Positions 23,720 through 35,625 are shown, counted from the first letter of the stretch. The stretch: DNA of 64,000 nt from Saccharum officinarum (GCA_020631735.1 CM036168.1:96080932-96144931); one strand, 5' to 3'. The notes: generated by a model not told the origin, from the letters alone. A program made the numbers and translations.

Positions 23720-25960
23720 AAGAGTGTAGCAGCTAAGAACATAGGCTTGTCAGGAGTCACATTTAGCCTAATTAATGGAAAGTGCAGCAAGATTTTCACA
23801 AACAACTTCCTTCTAAGAAACAACTAACATTACCCGTTTCAATGCAATGTAAAGAAAAATATCAAGAAGGGTTAGCTGGTCACATAATCTGAACAAAAAG
23901 AACCAACCTCTGAAACTAATCTGTTATTCTTATATGAACTCCATGGTTGAGGCTCCATGATAAAACACCTCCCTGCAAAATTACATATGGGAAAAATATG
24001 TAATTTTCCTCTTACCGTCTATGTGCAATTTAGAAGACCAGCAAATAGAGAGGCATAGATACCGGTCTAAGAAGCCTCCAGATCTTCACGAGCAAAGTAA
24101 CTAGGCCATCATCACCCTAGTTCAGGTGGATCCATTTTGTCACACTCAAACTACATCATAAAAAAATTTAAAAATAAGCTAGTGGCACTGTGGGAAAGAA
24201 CAGTACAAAGAAAACTTCAATTCTTGAGAGATCGCTATCGTTAATCTGTAACTTACCAGAGTATGGTGTTATACTGTTGTGAACATCCATCCATACTCTC
24301 TACAAAATTTTCACGTCGAAAAGAGACAATCTTTAAAAGATCTTGGTGCATGTTCCCATTTGATAACTCGGATGCCACTTCTCCTGGAGAGCTTTGAGAA
24401 GGAGAATTTGACAATTCCTGAGCTTTCACATTTTTTGTAGCCACCTTATCCTGCCGCATTATCCTTCGTAGGTTCCACTTAGCAGTCTCGATCAAACCTA
24501 ACAGGGAAAGATAAAAATGAATTCGATTCAAGTAATATTCAACGACAGAACATGAAAGGAGATTCGACACGCAACAGGAGTTTATTAGGGGGGATTAAAA
24601 ACCTGAATCAATATCAACTCCAAGAATGCTTCGACAATTAAATTTCATGGCTGCACAAGATTAAGAAAACAAACATGAGAAACCTAATGACCTCATCTTG
24701 GGGATTGAGACATTTGTCTACAAGAACTACATAGCACCTATAAGCATGCTATATAAGAATGTAGCGAATGAAATCAAGAGTTTATACCCCAAAATCAAAA
24801 GGTTACCTAAGCCAATCGTTACCAAACCCTAGTTGCATCCAATATCGAGACAATCCTTGTTTTCGAACCACTGCTTCTTGAACGCCTTGAGGCGAGGATC
24901 TTCACCAACATTACGATCAATATGTAGAATTATTAAAGTTATAATTTATATCAGCTGGAAAATGTTAAATCCCCTCCCACCCTAATAGCATTTAGGCATG
25001 CTATTACGGAATAAAATATTGGAAAATCCGAGGTTAGGAGTTACATGTAAAAGAGCTCCATCTACTCATCCCTGCCCACTAGTCATTAGGCATGCTAATG
25101 CTATTATACGGAATAAATATGGGAATATCTGAGGTCAGGAGGTACATGTAAAAGAGCTCATCTACTCATCCCTACACAGTAGTCCGGCCAACAACACTCC
25201 GTCCACATGGCAGTACCAGTGCTTTCATCACCATCTCTAGTCACGCGCTTAGGGATGTAAGTTTAAGGGGGCCATTTGGATGACAGCCATCATTTGCCAC
25301 CCCATGTGTGGCGCAGTGCGGTGGCGCCACAACTTGTGGCGTGGAAATCGTGAGTTTTGTCTCTGCAGGAACCGTGGCTGCCTAAGTTGGCTCGTCAACC
25401 AGACGACTGACAAAAGTTGCATGGCGGCCACACATGTGGCGTGGCGTGAGGGCTGCCAACCAAACGGTCTCTAACTTTCTCTGGGTCATGGGTCAATCCA
25501 AAACGACCCAATTGAACCGAAATACCCAAACCCCATGAACACCTGAACCTACTGCGAGGCATATCGTCGAACAGCTGGCGACCGCGCGTGAACACTGATC
25601 GGAGAGTAGCAGCTCCAGGGAAAAGCACAAACGGTTTCGCGCTCATCCGGTAGCCGTAGTAGTTCCTGTAGTTGCCGTAGATGAAGACCTCCTTCTTCTT
25701 CCGCTTCTGCCAGCCGCAGCCGCCGCCGCTGCTACCTGCGCCTCCCTGGCCTCCCTCTCCCTGTTCGCTGTTTCGGTTGAGCATAGCTGGACGCGCCACT
25801 TTGCCCATTTGCCGGACCGATTCGTCCGTCACCGTCAGCACGCAGCATTCAGCGGAGCACCAGCTGACTGAAGCGAGATGCGAAGCACAGTGCCGGCCGC
25901 GGCGGCGCGGCCCGCCTCCAATCCGACAGCGTAGCTGCGCCAGCGCACCACCGAAAATTC

Positions 25961-27250
25961 AAGAACTCTGTGTGATCGGTCTTTAGTTGAGTTTCTGTTT
26001 TGTAGCTGGAAGCATGGGGTTACGTGTTCTTTTGGAAGTTTGCTTAACTCGAGATGCTTTGTCATCCGAATGTTGTAAAATGCTTGTTGGTATTTACTAT
26101 TTAGCTATGCTGACTGGGGTTGATTCTCTAAAATCATGATCATATATACGTAGCAAAACAATATGCAAGAGCAATCATGATGTTCATAGCAGGCAAAATT
26201 GATATTCATGGAAGCCTCTTTTTCCCTTTCAGGGTACGGTGTCCATTATCCATTTTTATACAAGAACAAAACCATTGACAAAATTCCCAACACTTCCATC
26301 TAGAGAACACAACATCATACCACCACTCTTCCATCTTGATCGTTTGACATCTGATACTCTCTTTTGCAAATGCAAGGCCTTCATTGTTGTACTTGTACCT
26401 AGTCAGTTAGCGAGCATTTCAAAGCTCAACACAATCATTTGGTCAGGGAGTATGCACTTGGGCAGGGATGCCACAATCCTTGACCCAGTTTCATCATTTG
26501 TGGTAAACTTCTATTGGGCAGTTGAAACCACTGACGGAACCCACCAATCTGTCCGCAATCAACTCTACCGACCTAAATCCAATATGGCAGCACAAACACC
26601 ACATTGTTTACTGAAATTCTGCTAAAAGGGTCAAGAACAAAACTTTGAGTTGGCAGCCAAAATAAAATACCTTGTCTAGAAGAATCTCCCGAAATGTCTC
26701 TGGGTATATACATATGGTGTTGAAGTTCTCTTTGGCAACCTGAAAACAGGTAGGGAAAAGGTAGTAAGAATTGCAGGTTTATCACGCTCAGGGAAATTTG
26801 AAGGTCTACAACATGAAAGAATCAAGAATTTTTATTAAATTTGGTAGAGGATTTTGATCATTTATGGTATGTTCACTTGAGCTTAGGATCAAGTGTGTCG
26901 GTGTTCGGACCCGAGGGGGTCCTAAACCAACGAGTAAATGCTGCGTGTCTCTTTCCTGGATGGTGATGCAAGGAGAACACACGGGGGTTTATCCTGGTTC
27001 GGGCAAAAGAAGGCCCTACGTCCAGCGAGGGGGAGATGTTTGTATTTCCTTGCACCGAGGTGCTCGTGTAGGGGTTACAAGCATGCGAGAGAGGGTGTCG
27101 AGCCCAAGTCTCAAAGAGAAAAGAGGAAAAAGGCGGTTGCTTGAGATGTCGATCTTCTGTTTTGTGTTTTTCGTTCCGTCTTCGTCCTCCCCCTCCGTTG
27201 AACCCTGGCCTGCCCTTTTATAGGGTGAGGGAAGGCCAAGACGACGGGGG
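25961..27250. repeat. Partial segmental copy C
   Basis: This repeats 21507-22800 (copy A) and 34689-35980 (copy B): downstream flank, last two methyltransferase exons, and the U5-side part of the LTR. It starts at TTC|AAGAACTC, where TTC is shared by both joined sequences. It differs from A at about nine positions in 940 bases, more than A differs from B. It ends in a run of G at 27246-27257 where an inverted LTR copy begins. The Tourist-like MITE upstream of 21500 is not included. Confidence 0.93.
26494..26739 (-). pseudogene. Methyltransferase pseudogene, copy C (last two exons only)
   Basis: Exons 26494-26583 and 26671-26739 correspond exactly to the last two exons of copies A and B and encode VAKENFNTICIYPETFREIL and GFRSVELIADRLVGSVSGFN ending at the same stop. 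One substitution sits at the acceptor-side base (CCATAT for CCAGAT on the coding strand), so the AG of the final intron is lost here. The LTR sequence immediately upstream ends in the palindrome, so the rest of the gene is absent. Confidence 0.88.
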
Positions 27251-27549
27251 GGGGGGGAGGACGAAGACGGAACGAAAAACACAAAACAGAAGATCGACAT
27301 CTCAAGCAACCGCCTTTTCCCTCTTTTCTCTTTGAGACTTGGGCTCGACACCCTCTCTCGCATGCTTGTAACCCCTACACGAGCACCTCGGTGCAAGGAA
27401 ATACAAACATCTCCCCCCGCTGGACGTAGGGCCTTCTTTTGCCTGAACTAGGATAAACCCCCGTGTGTTCTCCTTGCATCACCATCCAGGAAAGAGACAC
27501 GCAGCATTTACTCGTTGGTTTAGGACCCCCTCGGGTCCGAACACCGACA
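26896..27549. repeat. Head-to-head LTR palindrome
   Basis: Two arms of about 295 bp, 26896-27192 and 27255-27549, are reverse complements with only a few mismatches, separated by about 60 bp that include a run of at least 11 G. The left arm is the U5-side of the minus-oriented LTR of copy C, the right arm the U5-side of a plus-oriented LTR of the Gypsy element. Both arms share GTTCGG near their ends, where LTRs A and B have GTTCAG. Confidence 0.95.
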
Positions 27550-27550
27550 G

Positions 27551-27569
27551 TTGGCGCGCCAGGTAGGGG
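27551..27569 (+). other. Gypsy primer binding site
   Basis: TTGGCGCGCCAGGTAGGGG starts two bases after the LTR end CACCGACA. This is the usual position for a retrotransposon minus-strand primer site, and similar sequences follow LTRs of grass Gypsy elements. The priming tRNA was not determined. Confidence 0.8.
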
Positions 27570-27610
27570 ATCGCTGCGTGCAAACGTCGCTTTCTCGCCT
27601 TTCTTCCTGG

Positions 27611-30140
27611 ATGGCTGACCCCGAACGCCCTATCCCGTTGGCCACGGTGATCTGGTTCGGGAGTTTGGAGTTCATGTCGCTCGGCTCTGGCTACGACATG
27701 GTCCTACTTCCGCCCAGGCACCCAACCGACGAGGACTATGAGCTCTCCCAACCCGGGGGAGCAATCCACCAGCACCGTCGCTCCAGGCGGGCGCGGGCCG
27801 CCCGACGACGACGAGCCCGGTACAGCCACCGTCTTCACCCCGCGGAGGGCGATGGGGTCCCCCGGACCGGCACCCCCAGCCAGGCGCCAGCCTAGACCTC
27901 CTTTTGGAAGGTTTGGGAAGGACGAGCTTGGCCGAGGGTGACATGCCGACGGAAAATCCCGCCGCTCCCCCGTCCGGTGAGACACCACTGTCCGGAGCAT
28001 CCATTTCAGCACGGACAGCGACATCTTCATCACCATTCCCGTTTGGGCTAGACTCGGTTGCCCGGGTGTACGCATCCTCCGTGAGCACTCACATGAGTGC
28101 TTATGAGGAACTCCCCGGGCACCATCTACGCTCCACTCTGGACCTCGTTGCATCCACACCGGCTTCTGATTATCGGGACTCTACGGAGACACCGGAAACA
28201 GAGCCCCGTGTGACTGCTTCTTTATGTCGCCGCCTCAATGACGATTGGCAACGGCCATACATTCCCCCGTCATATTACTACTTTGGCGCTCCTGACTCCG
28301 ACTCGGCTGACGACACCTATGATCTGACCCGCGAATGCTTCAACATCGACGTTGAAAGCACTTCGGAGTCAGAGGACGAAGAGCCGGTCGAAGGAAGGCA
28401 CACGCCACCTCATGTCGAGCTTCCTGCCGAGCGAGACGAGCCTCAGTTCCTTGCGGATCAAGGAGCGCAGCTCGAATAGATTCACGAGTTGCAGGACAGG
28501 CTTGACGAGGAACGGGAAAACCTGGATCTACTCCAACAAACCCTCGAGCGTGAGCGTGCGGAACACGCACTTGGCAGGAGATCTCGCGAGAGAGCTCGCG
28601 ACGTCAACCGTCGCATCGACGAGGACCGGGCGGACGACCCCCTGGTTTTCGCCCGAGCCAGCCAGAACGTCGTCGCCGCCGCCATGCTCCTCCGCAACAT
28701 GCCCGAGCCATCAAACCCCGACGCCCGTCGGGCTCGAGATGAAATCCGAGAACTCCTCGAGACCGCCGCCATGCAGCAGGCCGAGAGCTCTGCCTCGAGG
28801 CGACGTGAGGTAGCCTCGGAGCGGATCCTCGAGCCTTCCCGACAGGAGAGAGAAGCCTCGGTTCACCCCGAGCCTGCCCGGCGAAACCGGGTAGCACCGG
28901 CCCCTGAGCCCACCGACAACGACCGCGAGCCTCGAGACACCCGTGGCAACATCGTCGAGCGCCGCACGCGCAAGCACGGTGACGGTGTGGCTCGAGGCTA
29001 CCACGTCCACAGGGGCGGACGCTACGACAGCTCGGAAGATCGTAGCCCTTCACCCGAGCCCCCAGGTCCTCGGGTCTTCAGTAAGGCAATCCATGAGACG
29101 GTGCCCCCGGCTCGGTTCCGCCCCCCCACGACTCTCACCAAGTACAACAGCGAAACCAAACCCGAACTTTAGCTCGCCGATTTCCGCTTGGCGTGTCAGT
29201 TGGGCGGGGCCACCGACGACCGGGTCATCATTCGACAACTCCCCTGTTCCTCTCCGACACCGCCCGAGCCTGGCTCGAGGATCTCCCACCTCGGCAGATC
29301 CACGACTGGGACGATCTCGTGAGGGTGTTCGAGGGAAATTTCAAGGGGACCTACATGCGCCCTGGCAACTCGTGGGACCTCCGGAGCTGCAAGCAGAAAC
29401 CAGATGAATCCCTCCGGGACTACCTCCGACGCTTCTCCCGGCAGCGTACCGAGCTCCCCAACATCACCGACTCCGACGTAATTACGGCCTTTCTCTCCGG
29501 CACCACCTGTAAGGAGTTGGTCCGAGAATTGGGCCGTAACACCCCACTCACTGCCAACGGGTTGATGGACATCGTCACCAACTTCGCCGCCGGCGAGGAG
29601 GCGGTTGGTGCAATCTTTGGTGGCGACTCGGAAAGGGGGGAGCAGAAGGTCGACGATCCCGCGAGTTCCACCCGAGGCCCCAAGAGAAACAACCGCAAGA
29701 AGAAGAAAGGCCAGCAGGGCAAGCTCGAGGCCCTGGCCGATGAGCTCGTCGCTGCTACCGAGCACAAGAAACCTCGAGGCCCCCCCGGCGGGGGCGTCTT
29801 CGACAAAATGCTCAAAGAACCGTGTCCCTACCACAAGGGACTCACTAACCATAACCTCGAGGATTGTCACATGCTGCACAGGTACTTCGGGGGTGCCGGC
29901 GCCAAGAAGGACGACAAGGAGGACCCTAAGGGTGACAACAAGGATGGGGAATTTCCCGAGATCCACGACTGCTTCATGATCTACGGAGGGCCCTCGACCT
30001 GCCTCTCTGCGCGCCAGCGCAAGCGAGAACGGCGCGAGGTCTTCTCCGTACAATCGGCAGTACCCCGCTTCCTTGATTGGTCTGCGGTGGCCATCACTTT
30101 CGACCGTGACGACCACCCGGACTACGTCCCCAACCCGGGG
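27611..30140 (+). pseudogene. Gypsy gag (broken)
   Basis: Capsid polyprotein of the Gypsy element. It starts at ATG 27611 (MADPERPIPLATVIWFG). A frameshift lies between about 27780 and 27904, then SYYYFGAPDSDSADD. A TAG at 28477 is followed by a coiled-coil/arginine-rich stretch (HELQDRLDEERENLDLLQQ). A second TAG lies at 29170, in the block before LADFRLACQLGG where Trp is usual. A one-base loss in a C run lies near 29240. Then come FLSDTARAWLEDLPP and the retrotransposon gag core, followed by the CPYHKGLTNHNLEDC zinc-binding motif at about 29822-29866. Frames on either side of each break are otherwise consistent, so it is one decayed gene. Confidence 0.88.
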
Positions 30141-32895
30141 GTCTATCCACTCGTTGTTGACCCCGTCATCGCCAACACACGCCTCACCAAGGTGCTCATG
30201 GACAGCGGAAGCAGCCTCAACATCATCTACTCCCAGACCCTCGACCTTCTGGGGGTCGAGAGAGCGCGCCTCCAACCTAGCGTCGGGGGCTTCCACGGAG
30301 TCGTGCCAGGGAAACGGGCGGAACCCCTCGGGCGGGTCGATCTGCCTGTTTGTTTTGGCACACCGGCCAACTTCAGAAAGGAGACTCTCACTTTTGAAGT
30401 GGTCGGATTTCGTGGAACGTACCACGCTATCCTGGGACGCCCATGCTACGCTCGGTTCATGGCGATCCCAAACTACACCTACCTCAAGCTCAAAATGCCG
30501 GGTCCAAACGGTGTCATCACTGTAGGGCCCTCGTATGAACATGCCTACGAGTGCGACGTCGAGTGCGTCGAACACGGCGAGGCTATTTTGGAGTCGGCGA
30601 TCTTGGCTGCAGACCTCGACGGTCTTGCCAATGCTATTCCCGACCCAAAATGCCATGCTGGCAGCTTCGAGCCCGCCGAAGATGTCAAACTCGTACCCCT
30701 CGACCCCGCTGATCCCAAGGGAAAGGCACTGAGCATCAGTGCCACCCTCGATCCTAAATAGGAAGCAGTGCTCGTTGACTTTCTTCGCGCAAACGTCGAC
30801 ATCTTTGCGTGGAGTCCCTCGGATATGCCAGGCATACCCAGGGAAGTCGCCGAGCACGCCTTAGAGATCCGGGCCGGATCCAAACCGGTGAAGCAACGCC
30901 TACGTCGCTTCGATGAGGAGAAGCGCAGGGTCATCGGCGAAGAGATACACAAACTGTTGGAGGCCGGGTTCATCAAGGAGGTTCATCATCCCGAGTGGCT
31001 AGCTAATCCTGTGTTAGTTAGGAAAAAGAATGGGAAATGGAGGATGTGCGTAGACTATACCGGTTTAAATAAAGCATGTCCGAAAGTTCCCTTTCCTTTG
31101 CCACGCATTGACCAAATCGTTGATTCCACTGCGGGATGCGAAACTCTCTCATTCTTAGATGCATACTCCGGCTACCACCAAATCAAAATGAAGGAGTCCG
31201 ACCAGCTCGCGACTTCATTCATCACCCCATTCGGCATGTATTGCTACGTTACGATGCCCTTCGGTCTCCGGAACGCGGGGGCAACGTACCAGCGATGCAT
31301 GCAACATGTTTTCGGGAAGCACATTGGGTCGACCGTCGAAGCTTACGTCGATGACATCGTGGTCAAAACCCAACAAGCCGACGATCTGGTCAGCGACCTC
31401 GACGTTGCATTCAAGTGCCTCAGGGCAAAAAACATCAGACTCAATCCAGAGAAATGTGTCTTCGGCGTCCCACGAGGTATGCTTTTAGGGTTTATCGTAT
31501 CCAAACGCGGCATCGAGGCCAACCCTGAAAAAATCTCTGCGATAACCAAGATGGGCCCCATCCGAGATCTAAAAGGCGTACAGAGGGGTCACAGGTTGCT
31601 TGGCGGCACTCAGCCGTTTCATTTCGCGCCTCGGCGAAAAAGCACTCCCTCTGTACCGTCTCTTGAAGAAATCGGACCATTTTTCCTGGAACCTTGAGGC
31701 TGAGGAGGCTCTCACGAAACTCAAAGCCACCCTCTCTAACTCACCGATCCTCGTCCCTCCAACCCCAGGGGAACCACTCCTACTCTATGTCGCCGCGACA
31801 TCACAAGTAGTCAGTGCTGCCCTGGTTGTCGAGCGGGCCGAGGAGGCACGTACCTTGCTCGTCCAGAGGCCGGTCTACTTCGTTAGCGAGGTGCTCTCAG
31901 AAACAAAGTGTCGATACCCATAGATCCAGAAACTGCTATATGCTGTCATCTTGACGCGGCGCAAGCTCCGACACTACTTCGAGGGTCACCCGATTACTAT
32001 GGTTTCTTCTTTCCCCTTGGGAGAGATAGCCCAGAACCGGGAAGCCTCGGGTAGGGTTGCCAAATGGGCGGTCGAACTCATGGGCGAGACATTGTCCTAT
32101 GCGCCACGAAAAGCTATCAAGTCACAGGTGTTAGCAGACTTTCTGGCTGAGTGGACTGACACACAACTCCCCCATGCACAGCTTCAGGCGGAGCTTTGGA
32201 CCATGTACTTCGATGGGTCATTAATAAAAACGGGAGCAGGCGCGGGCTTGCTCTTCGTCTCGCCCCTCGGGATTCACATGCGCTACGTCGTCCGGCTTCA
32301 TTTCCTTGCGTCTAACAATGTCGCCGAGTACGAGGCACTCGTCACGGGGTTGAGAATCGCCGTCGAGCTCGGGGTCCGACACCTTGACGTCTGAGGCGAC
32401 TCCCAACTCGTGATCGATCAAGTCATGAAGAGCTCGAGCTACCGTGACCCCAAGATGGAAGCCTACTGCCAAGAAGTACGGCGCCTCGAGGACAAGTTTC
32501 ACGGCCTCGAGCTCAACCACATCGCACGCAGGTATAATGAGGCCGCTGATAAACTGGCAAAAATCGCGTCCAGTCGAGCCACGGTTCCACCTGACGTCTT
32601 CACGAAAGACCTTCAGCACCCATCCATCGACCTCAGGCCAGACGAGGGGGTCGACGGGGCATCGCTCGACCCTCCACCTGAGGCAGAAGCCCCCTCGACC
32701 GGGGCTGAAGCCATGCAGGTGGAAGACCTAACGCCACCGTCTGACCTCGAGCCTGACTGGCGCATCCCGTACCTCGACTACCTCGGCCAAGGGGACCTCC
32801 CCTCGGATAAGACTGAGGCTCGACGGATCGCACGCCGGGCCAAAACTTTTGTGATCGTGGGCGACAGCAGAGAGCTCTACCGCCGTAGCTCTGTA
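30141..32895 (+). pseudogene. Gypsy protease, reverse transcriptase and RNase H (broken; no integrase)
   Basis: Polymerase region. Aspartic protease motif LMDSGSSLNIIY at about 30196-30232. TAG at 30759 in DPK|EAVLVDF. RT with WRMCVDYTGLNKACPK, SFLDAYSGYHQI, and catalytic YVDD at about 31344-31355. One-base gain near 31577 (G run). TAG at 31921 before IQKLLYAVI. RNase H from about 32200 (YFDGSLIKTGAGAG) with TGA at 32392 just before GDSQLVIDQ. The reading ends in FVIVGDSRELYRR at about 32880, where an integrase should begin, and runs straight into 3' non-coding sequence. Enzymatic function is excluded. The stops fit CAG to TAG and CGA to TGA changes. Confidence 0.9.
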
Positions 32896-33559
32896 GTTTC
32901 TTTTTCGTCAATAAAGAATACAGCGATGTTCAAACTTTCGTTTCGTAATGAGGAAGGATCGACCCTGCACTCCCAGAGTCGACCCTCCCTCGGGGGCTGC
33001 AAGGGGGGAACCCCCGGCCCCCGAAAAAACTTATGTTCTTTTTTAAAATTTAAGAACCGCTTCTTAGATCGTCTTCGCTGAAAGAGCACCCTAAGGTTCG
33101 AGAGGGCTCTCGAGTCTGGAGCATCACCTACGCCTCCGAGGCTACGGTACCTCCACTCACCCCTTACACCTTTTAGAGGTACGCCTTCACGATAGGAAGA
33201 TCTAAACAACGGTTCCTAAATTTAAAAAAGAACATACCCCCTGTCGCTTAGATCAGGCTCTCACACGATTTACAAGGCCGCAACATCACCCTGAAGCTCG
33301 AGGGCAGTTGAGCCGCGAGATCACTTACGCCTCCGAGGCTACGGTACCTCCACTCGCTCCCCTACGCCCAAAGGGTGCAGCTGCGTGCTAAGTAAATCAC
33401 GCGAGAACACGGTCCGAGCGATAAAGGGAAGAAAAGCTCGAATGAAACTAAATCAACCACGAACCGGTTTATGTTTCGAGTTTTTAAGGCCTCCGCGGCC
33501 GCCACGACCAAAATTCGAAATACTAACTCATTACATGGGCCTTCATGCCCAGATTTGGC

Positions 33560-34013
33560 TCACAGGCCCTCGTCGTCGGCAGGCGGAACCACCTCGGCTT
33601 CAAAAAGCGAGGCCAGACGGCTTCCTGGCTCTTCGGCGGCTTCGATCAGCTCCACGCAAGCATCCACGTTCTCCTCGTCTGTCCGATCTGGGTCTGTGAT
33701 GAAGCCCTCGGCGACGAGATTCATGTCAAACACAAACCCTGAACGGACGACGGCCAACGCCCCCTTCACGCCGTGATGGAGGCTGTCCCGTATCTTCTCC
33801 CGGGCAAGGCGGCCCAGCGCCACCATCCGGCGGACGAAGGAGTTCCCCAGAACATCTTCCCCGGTGTCGGCGTCGGGCTCGACCCCCAGACCGTCACACA
33901 CGGTGGTGATCGCGCCCTGGAGAAGTTGGGTCCTCCGGATCTCGGCTTCGAGGAGGCTCTGGAAGGAGTTGGCAGAAGATTGGGCCTCTCGATTATCTCT
34001 CTCCAGCTCTGAA
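33560..34013 (-). pseudogene. Gypsy Tat-type antisense ORF, copy B (5'-truncated)
   Basis: Identical in layout to the copy at 20378-20831: ELERDNREAQSSANS, EAEIRRTQLLQGAITT, then VCDGLGVEPDADTGEDVLGN, ending at a stop at 33560. The start codon ATG at 33901 lies inside the conserved region, so the true N-terminus is upstream. GTGTTTCAG before the ELERD segment suggests it is a second exon whose first exon is lost. Function is unknown. Confidence 0.7.
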
Positions 34014-34386
34014 ACACGACAAACAAATCCAGCTTAAGCCTGATGGATGTATGATGTATCTAATGCCTTTCGGAGTGGGGTCCATCCAGCTTAAGCTTGA
34101 GCTACAAGTGACCGGTGAACTGGGGATTCTCTTCAGCTGTACTGAACTACTGAAGTGCTGATGGTGCAGCAGCAACCTTCAGCACATAAAGGAAGCCATC
34201 ATAAAGAACTAAAGAAGGCACTTCCACTGCACACACACACAAATAAGCACCTAAACTCTACACAAGGCATTTGTCATTGCCAGCACCAGCAAGTAGACTC
34301 TTTCATTTGACTTCATTCGCTCAAATTAATAAATTATTGTATTTATTATTAAGAATTAAGCAAGTACGACACTCCTTGCTATCTAA

Positions 34387-34615
34387 GGGGGTGTTTGGTT
34401 TGAGGAGTTAGTTTAACAAACATTGTAGCACTTTCGTCTTATTTGATAAAAAGTTTTCAATCTTGGACTAATTAGGCTTAATAAATTCGTCTCGTAAATT
34501 ACTCCTAATCTGTGCCGACATGCATGTAATTAGTCTACATTTAATACTCCATGCATTTAAGGGAACATTGATGTGATGGGAGTTAAACTTTAACACATTG
34601 AAACCAAACAGGCCC
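34387..34615. mobile_element. Tourist-like MITE, copy B
   Basis: Same element as 21205-21433, with the same TAA target duplication and flanks. Confidence 0.8.
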
Positions 34616-35625
34616 TAAAACTAACCTCAAGCGCTCCTGTGTTCAGATGCGAGTTGGGAGGGTTGGATCTGTCCAAGATGGATGGGCTTCAAGAACTCTG
34701 TGTGATCGGTCTTTAGTTGAGTTTCTGTTTTGTAGCTGGAAGCGTGGGATTACGTGTTCTTTTGGAAGTTTGCTTAACTCGAGATGCTTTGTCATCCGAA
34801 TGTTGTAAAATGCTTGTTGGTATTTACTATTTAGCTATGCTGACTGGGGTTGATTCTCTAAAATCATGATCATATATACGCAGCAAAACAATATGCAAGA
34901 GCAATCATGATGTTCATAGCAGGCAAAATTGATATTCATGGAAGCCTCTTTTTCCCTTTCAGGGTACGGTGTCCATTATCCATTTTTATACAAGAACAAA
35001 ACCATTGACAAAATTCCCAACACTTCCATCTAGAGAACACAACATCATACCACCACTCTTCCATCTTGATCGTTTGACATCTGATACTCTCTTTTGCAAA
35101 TGCAAGGCCTTCATTGTTGTACTTGTACCTAGTCAGTTAGCGAGCATTTCAAAGCTCAACACAATCATTTGGTCAGGGAGTATGCACTTGGGCAGGGATG
35201 CCACAATCCTTGACCCAGTTTCATCATTTGTGGTAAACTTCTATTGGGCAGTTGAAACCACTGACGGAACCCACCAATCTGTCTGCAATCAACTCTACCG
35301 ACCTAAATCCAATCTGGCAGCACAAACACCACATTGTTTACTGAAATTCTGCTAAAAGGGTCAAGAACAAAACTTTGAGTTGGCAGCCAAAATAAAATAC
35401 CTTGTCTAGAAGAATCTCCCGAAATGTCTCTGGGTATATACATATGGTGTTGAAGTTCTCTTTGGCAACCTGAAAACAGGTAGGGAAAAGGTAGTAAGAA
35501 TTGCAGGTTTATCACGCTCAGGGAAATTTAAAGGTCTACAACATGAAAGAATCAAGAATTTTTATTAAATTTGGCAGAGGATTTTGATCATTTATGGTAT
35601 GTTCACTTGAGCTTAGGATCAAGAG

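Larger units (their letters stand above)
22042..25808 (-). pseudogene. Bin3/MePCE-type RNA methyltransferase pseudogene, copy A
   Basis: Bin3-domain enzymes are SAM-dependent methyltransferases acting on RNA 5' phosphates (MePCE/BCDIN3D family). The first exon near 25645-25808 has KEVFIYGNYRNYYGYR. The next, from 24807 up to about 24920, has EDPRLKAFKKQWFENKDCLDIGCN (SAM motif I). Further exons: 24603-24650, 24257-24497, 24063-24150, 23908-23972, 22219-22287 and 22042-22131 (VGSVSGFNCPIEVYHK-stop). Damage: two in-frame TAG codons, one after DIGCN and one after KWIHLN where Trp is expected. There is a one-base loss in the GGVFIMEP exon, which copy B lacks. No GT donor follows YGYR, and no clear acceptor precedes exon 2. 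A solo LTR occupies the intron between 22287 and 23908. Confidence 0.88.
19260..25960. repeat. Segmental duplication copy A
   Basis: This stretch repeats at 32395-39295 (copy B) in direct orientation. The offset is 13135 at the gap edge, drifts to 13178 by 19921, and then stays near 13182 up to the solo LTR. It becomes 13333-13335 after the LTR, where B has three more 50-bp units. Apart from the first 700 bases, identity is very high, with substitutions only every few hundred bases. At 25960 copy A ends abruptly and copy C begins. Confidence 0.95.
27254..34013 (+). mobile_element. Ty3/Gypsy Tat-type retrotransposon, internally deleted and decayed
   Basis: Order: 3' part of an LTR (27254-27549), primer site (27551-27569), gag, protease, RT, RNase H, then a 3' untranslated region (32895-33540) and an antisense ORF (33560-34013). 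The integrase is missing and there is no 3' LTR. Tat-lineage features are the CX2H-type zinc motif (CPYHKGLTNHNLEDC), YVDDIVVKT in RT and the antisense ORF. The right boundary is uncertain; host-like sequence follows at about 34020. Confidence 0.88.

Noticed and set aside
24253..24570. 105-aa minus ORF as a separate gene
   Set aside because: It is one exon of the methyltransferase plus intron read-through; its apparent C-terminal Trp-stop is the splice donor.
29196..30857. 553-aa minus-strand ORF
   Set aside because: It lies opposite the Gypsy gag/protease, whose domains are recognised on the plus strand; the antisense frame has no domain and reflects GC-rich codon bias.
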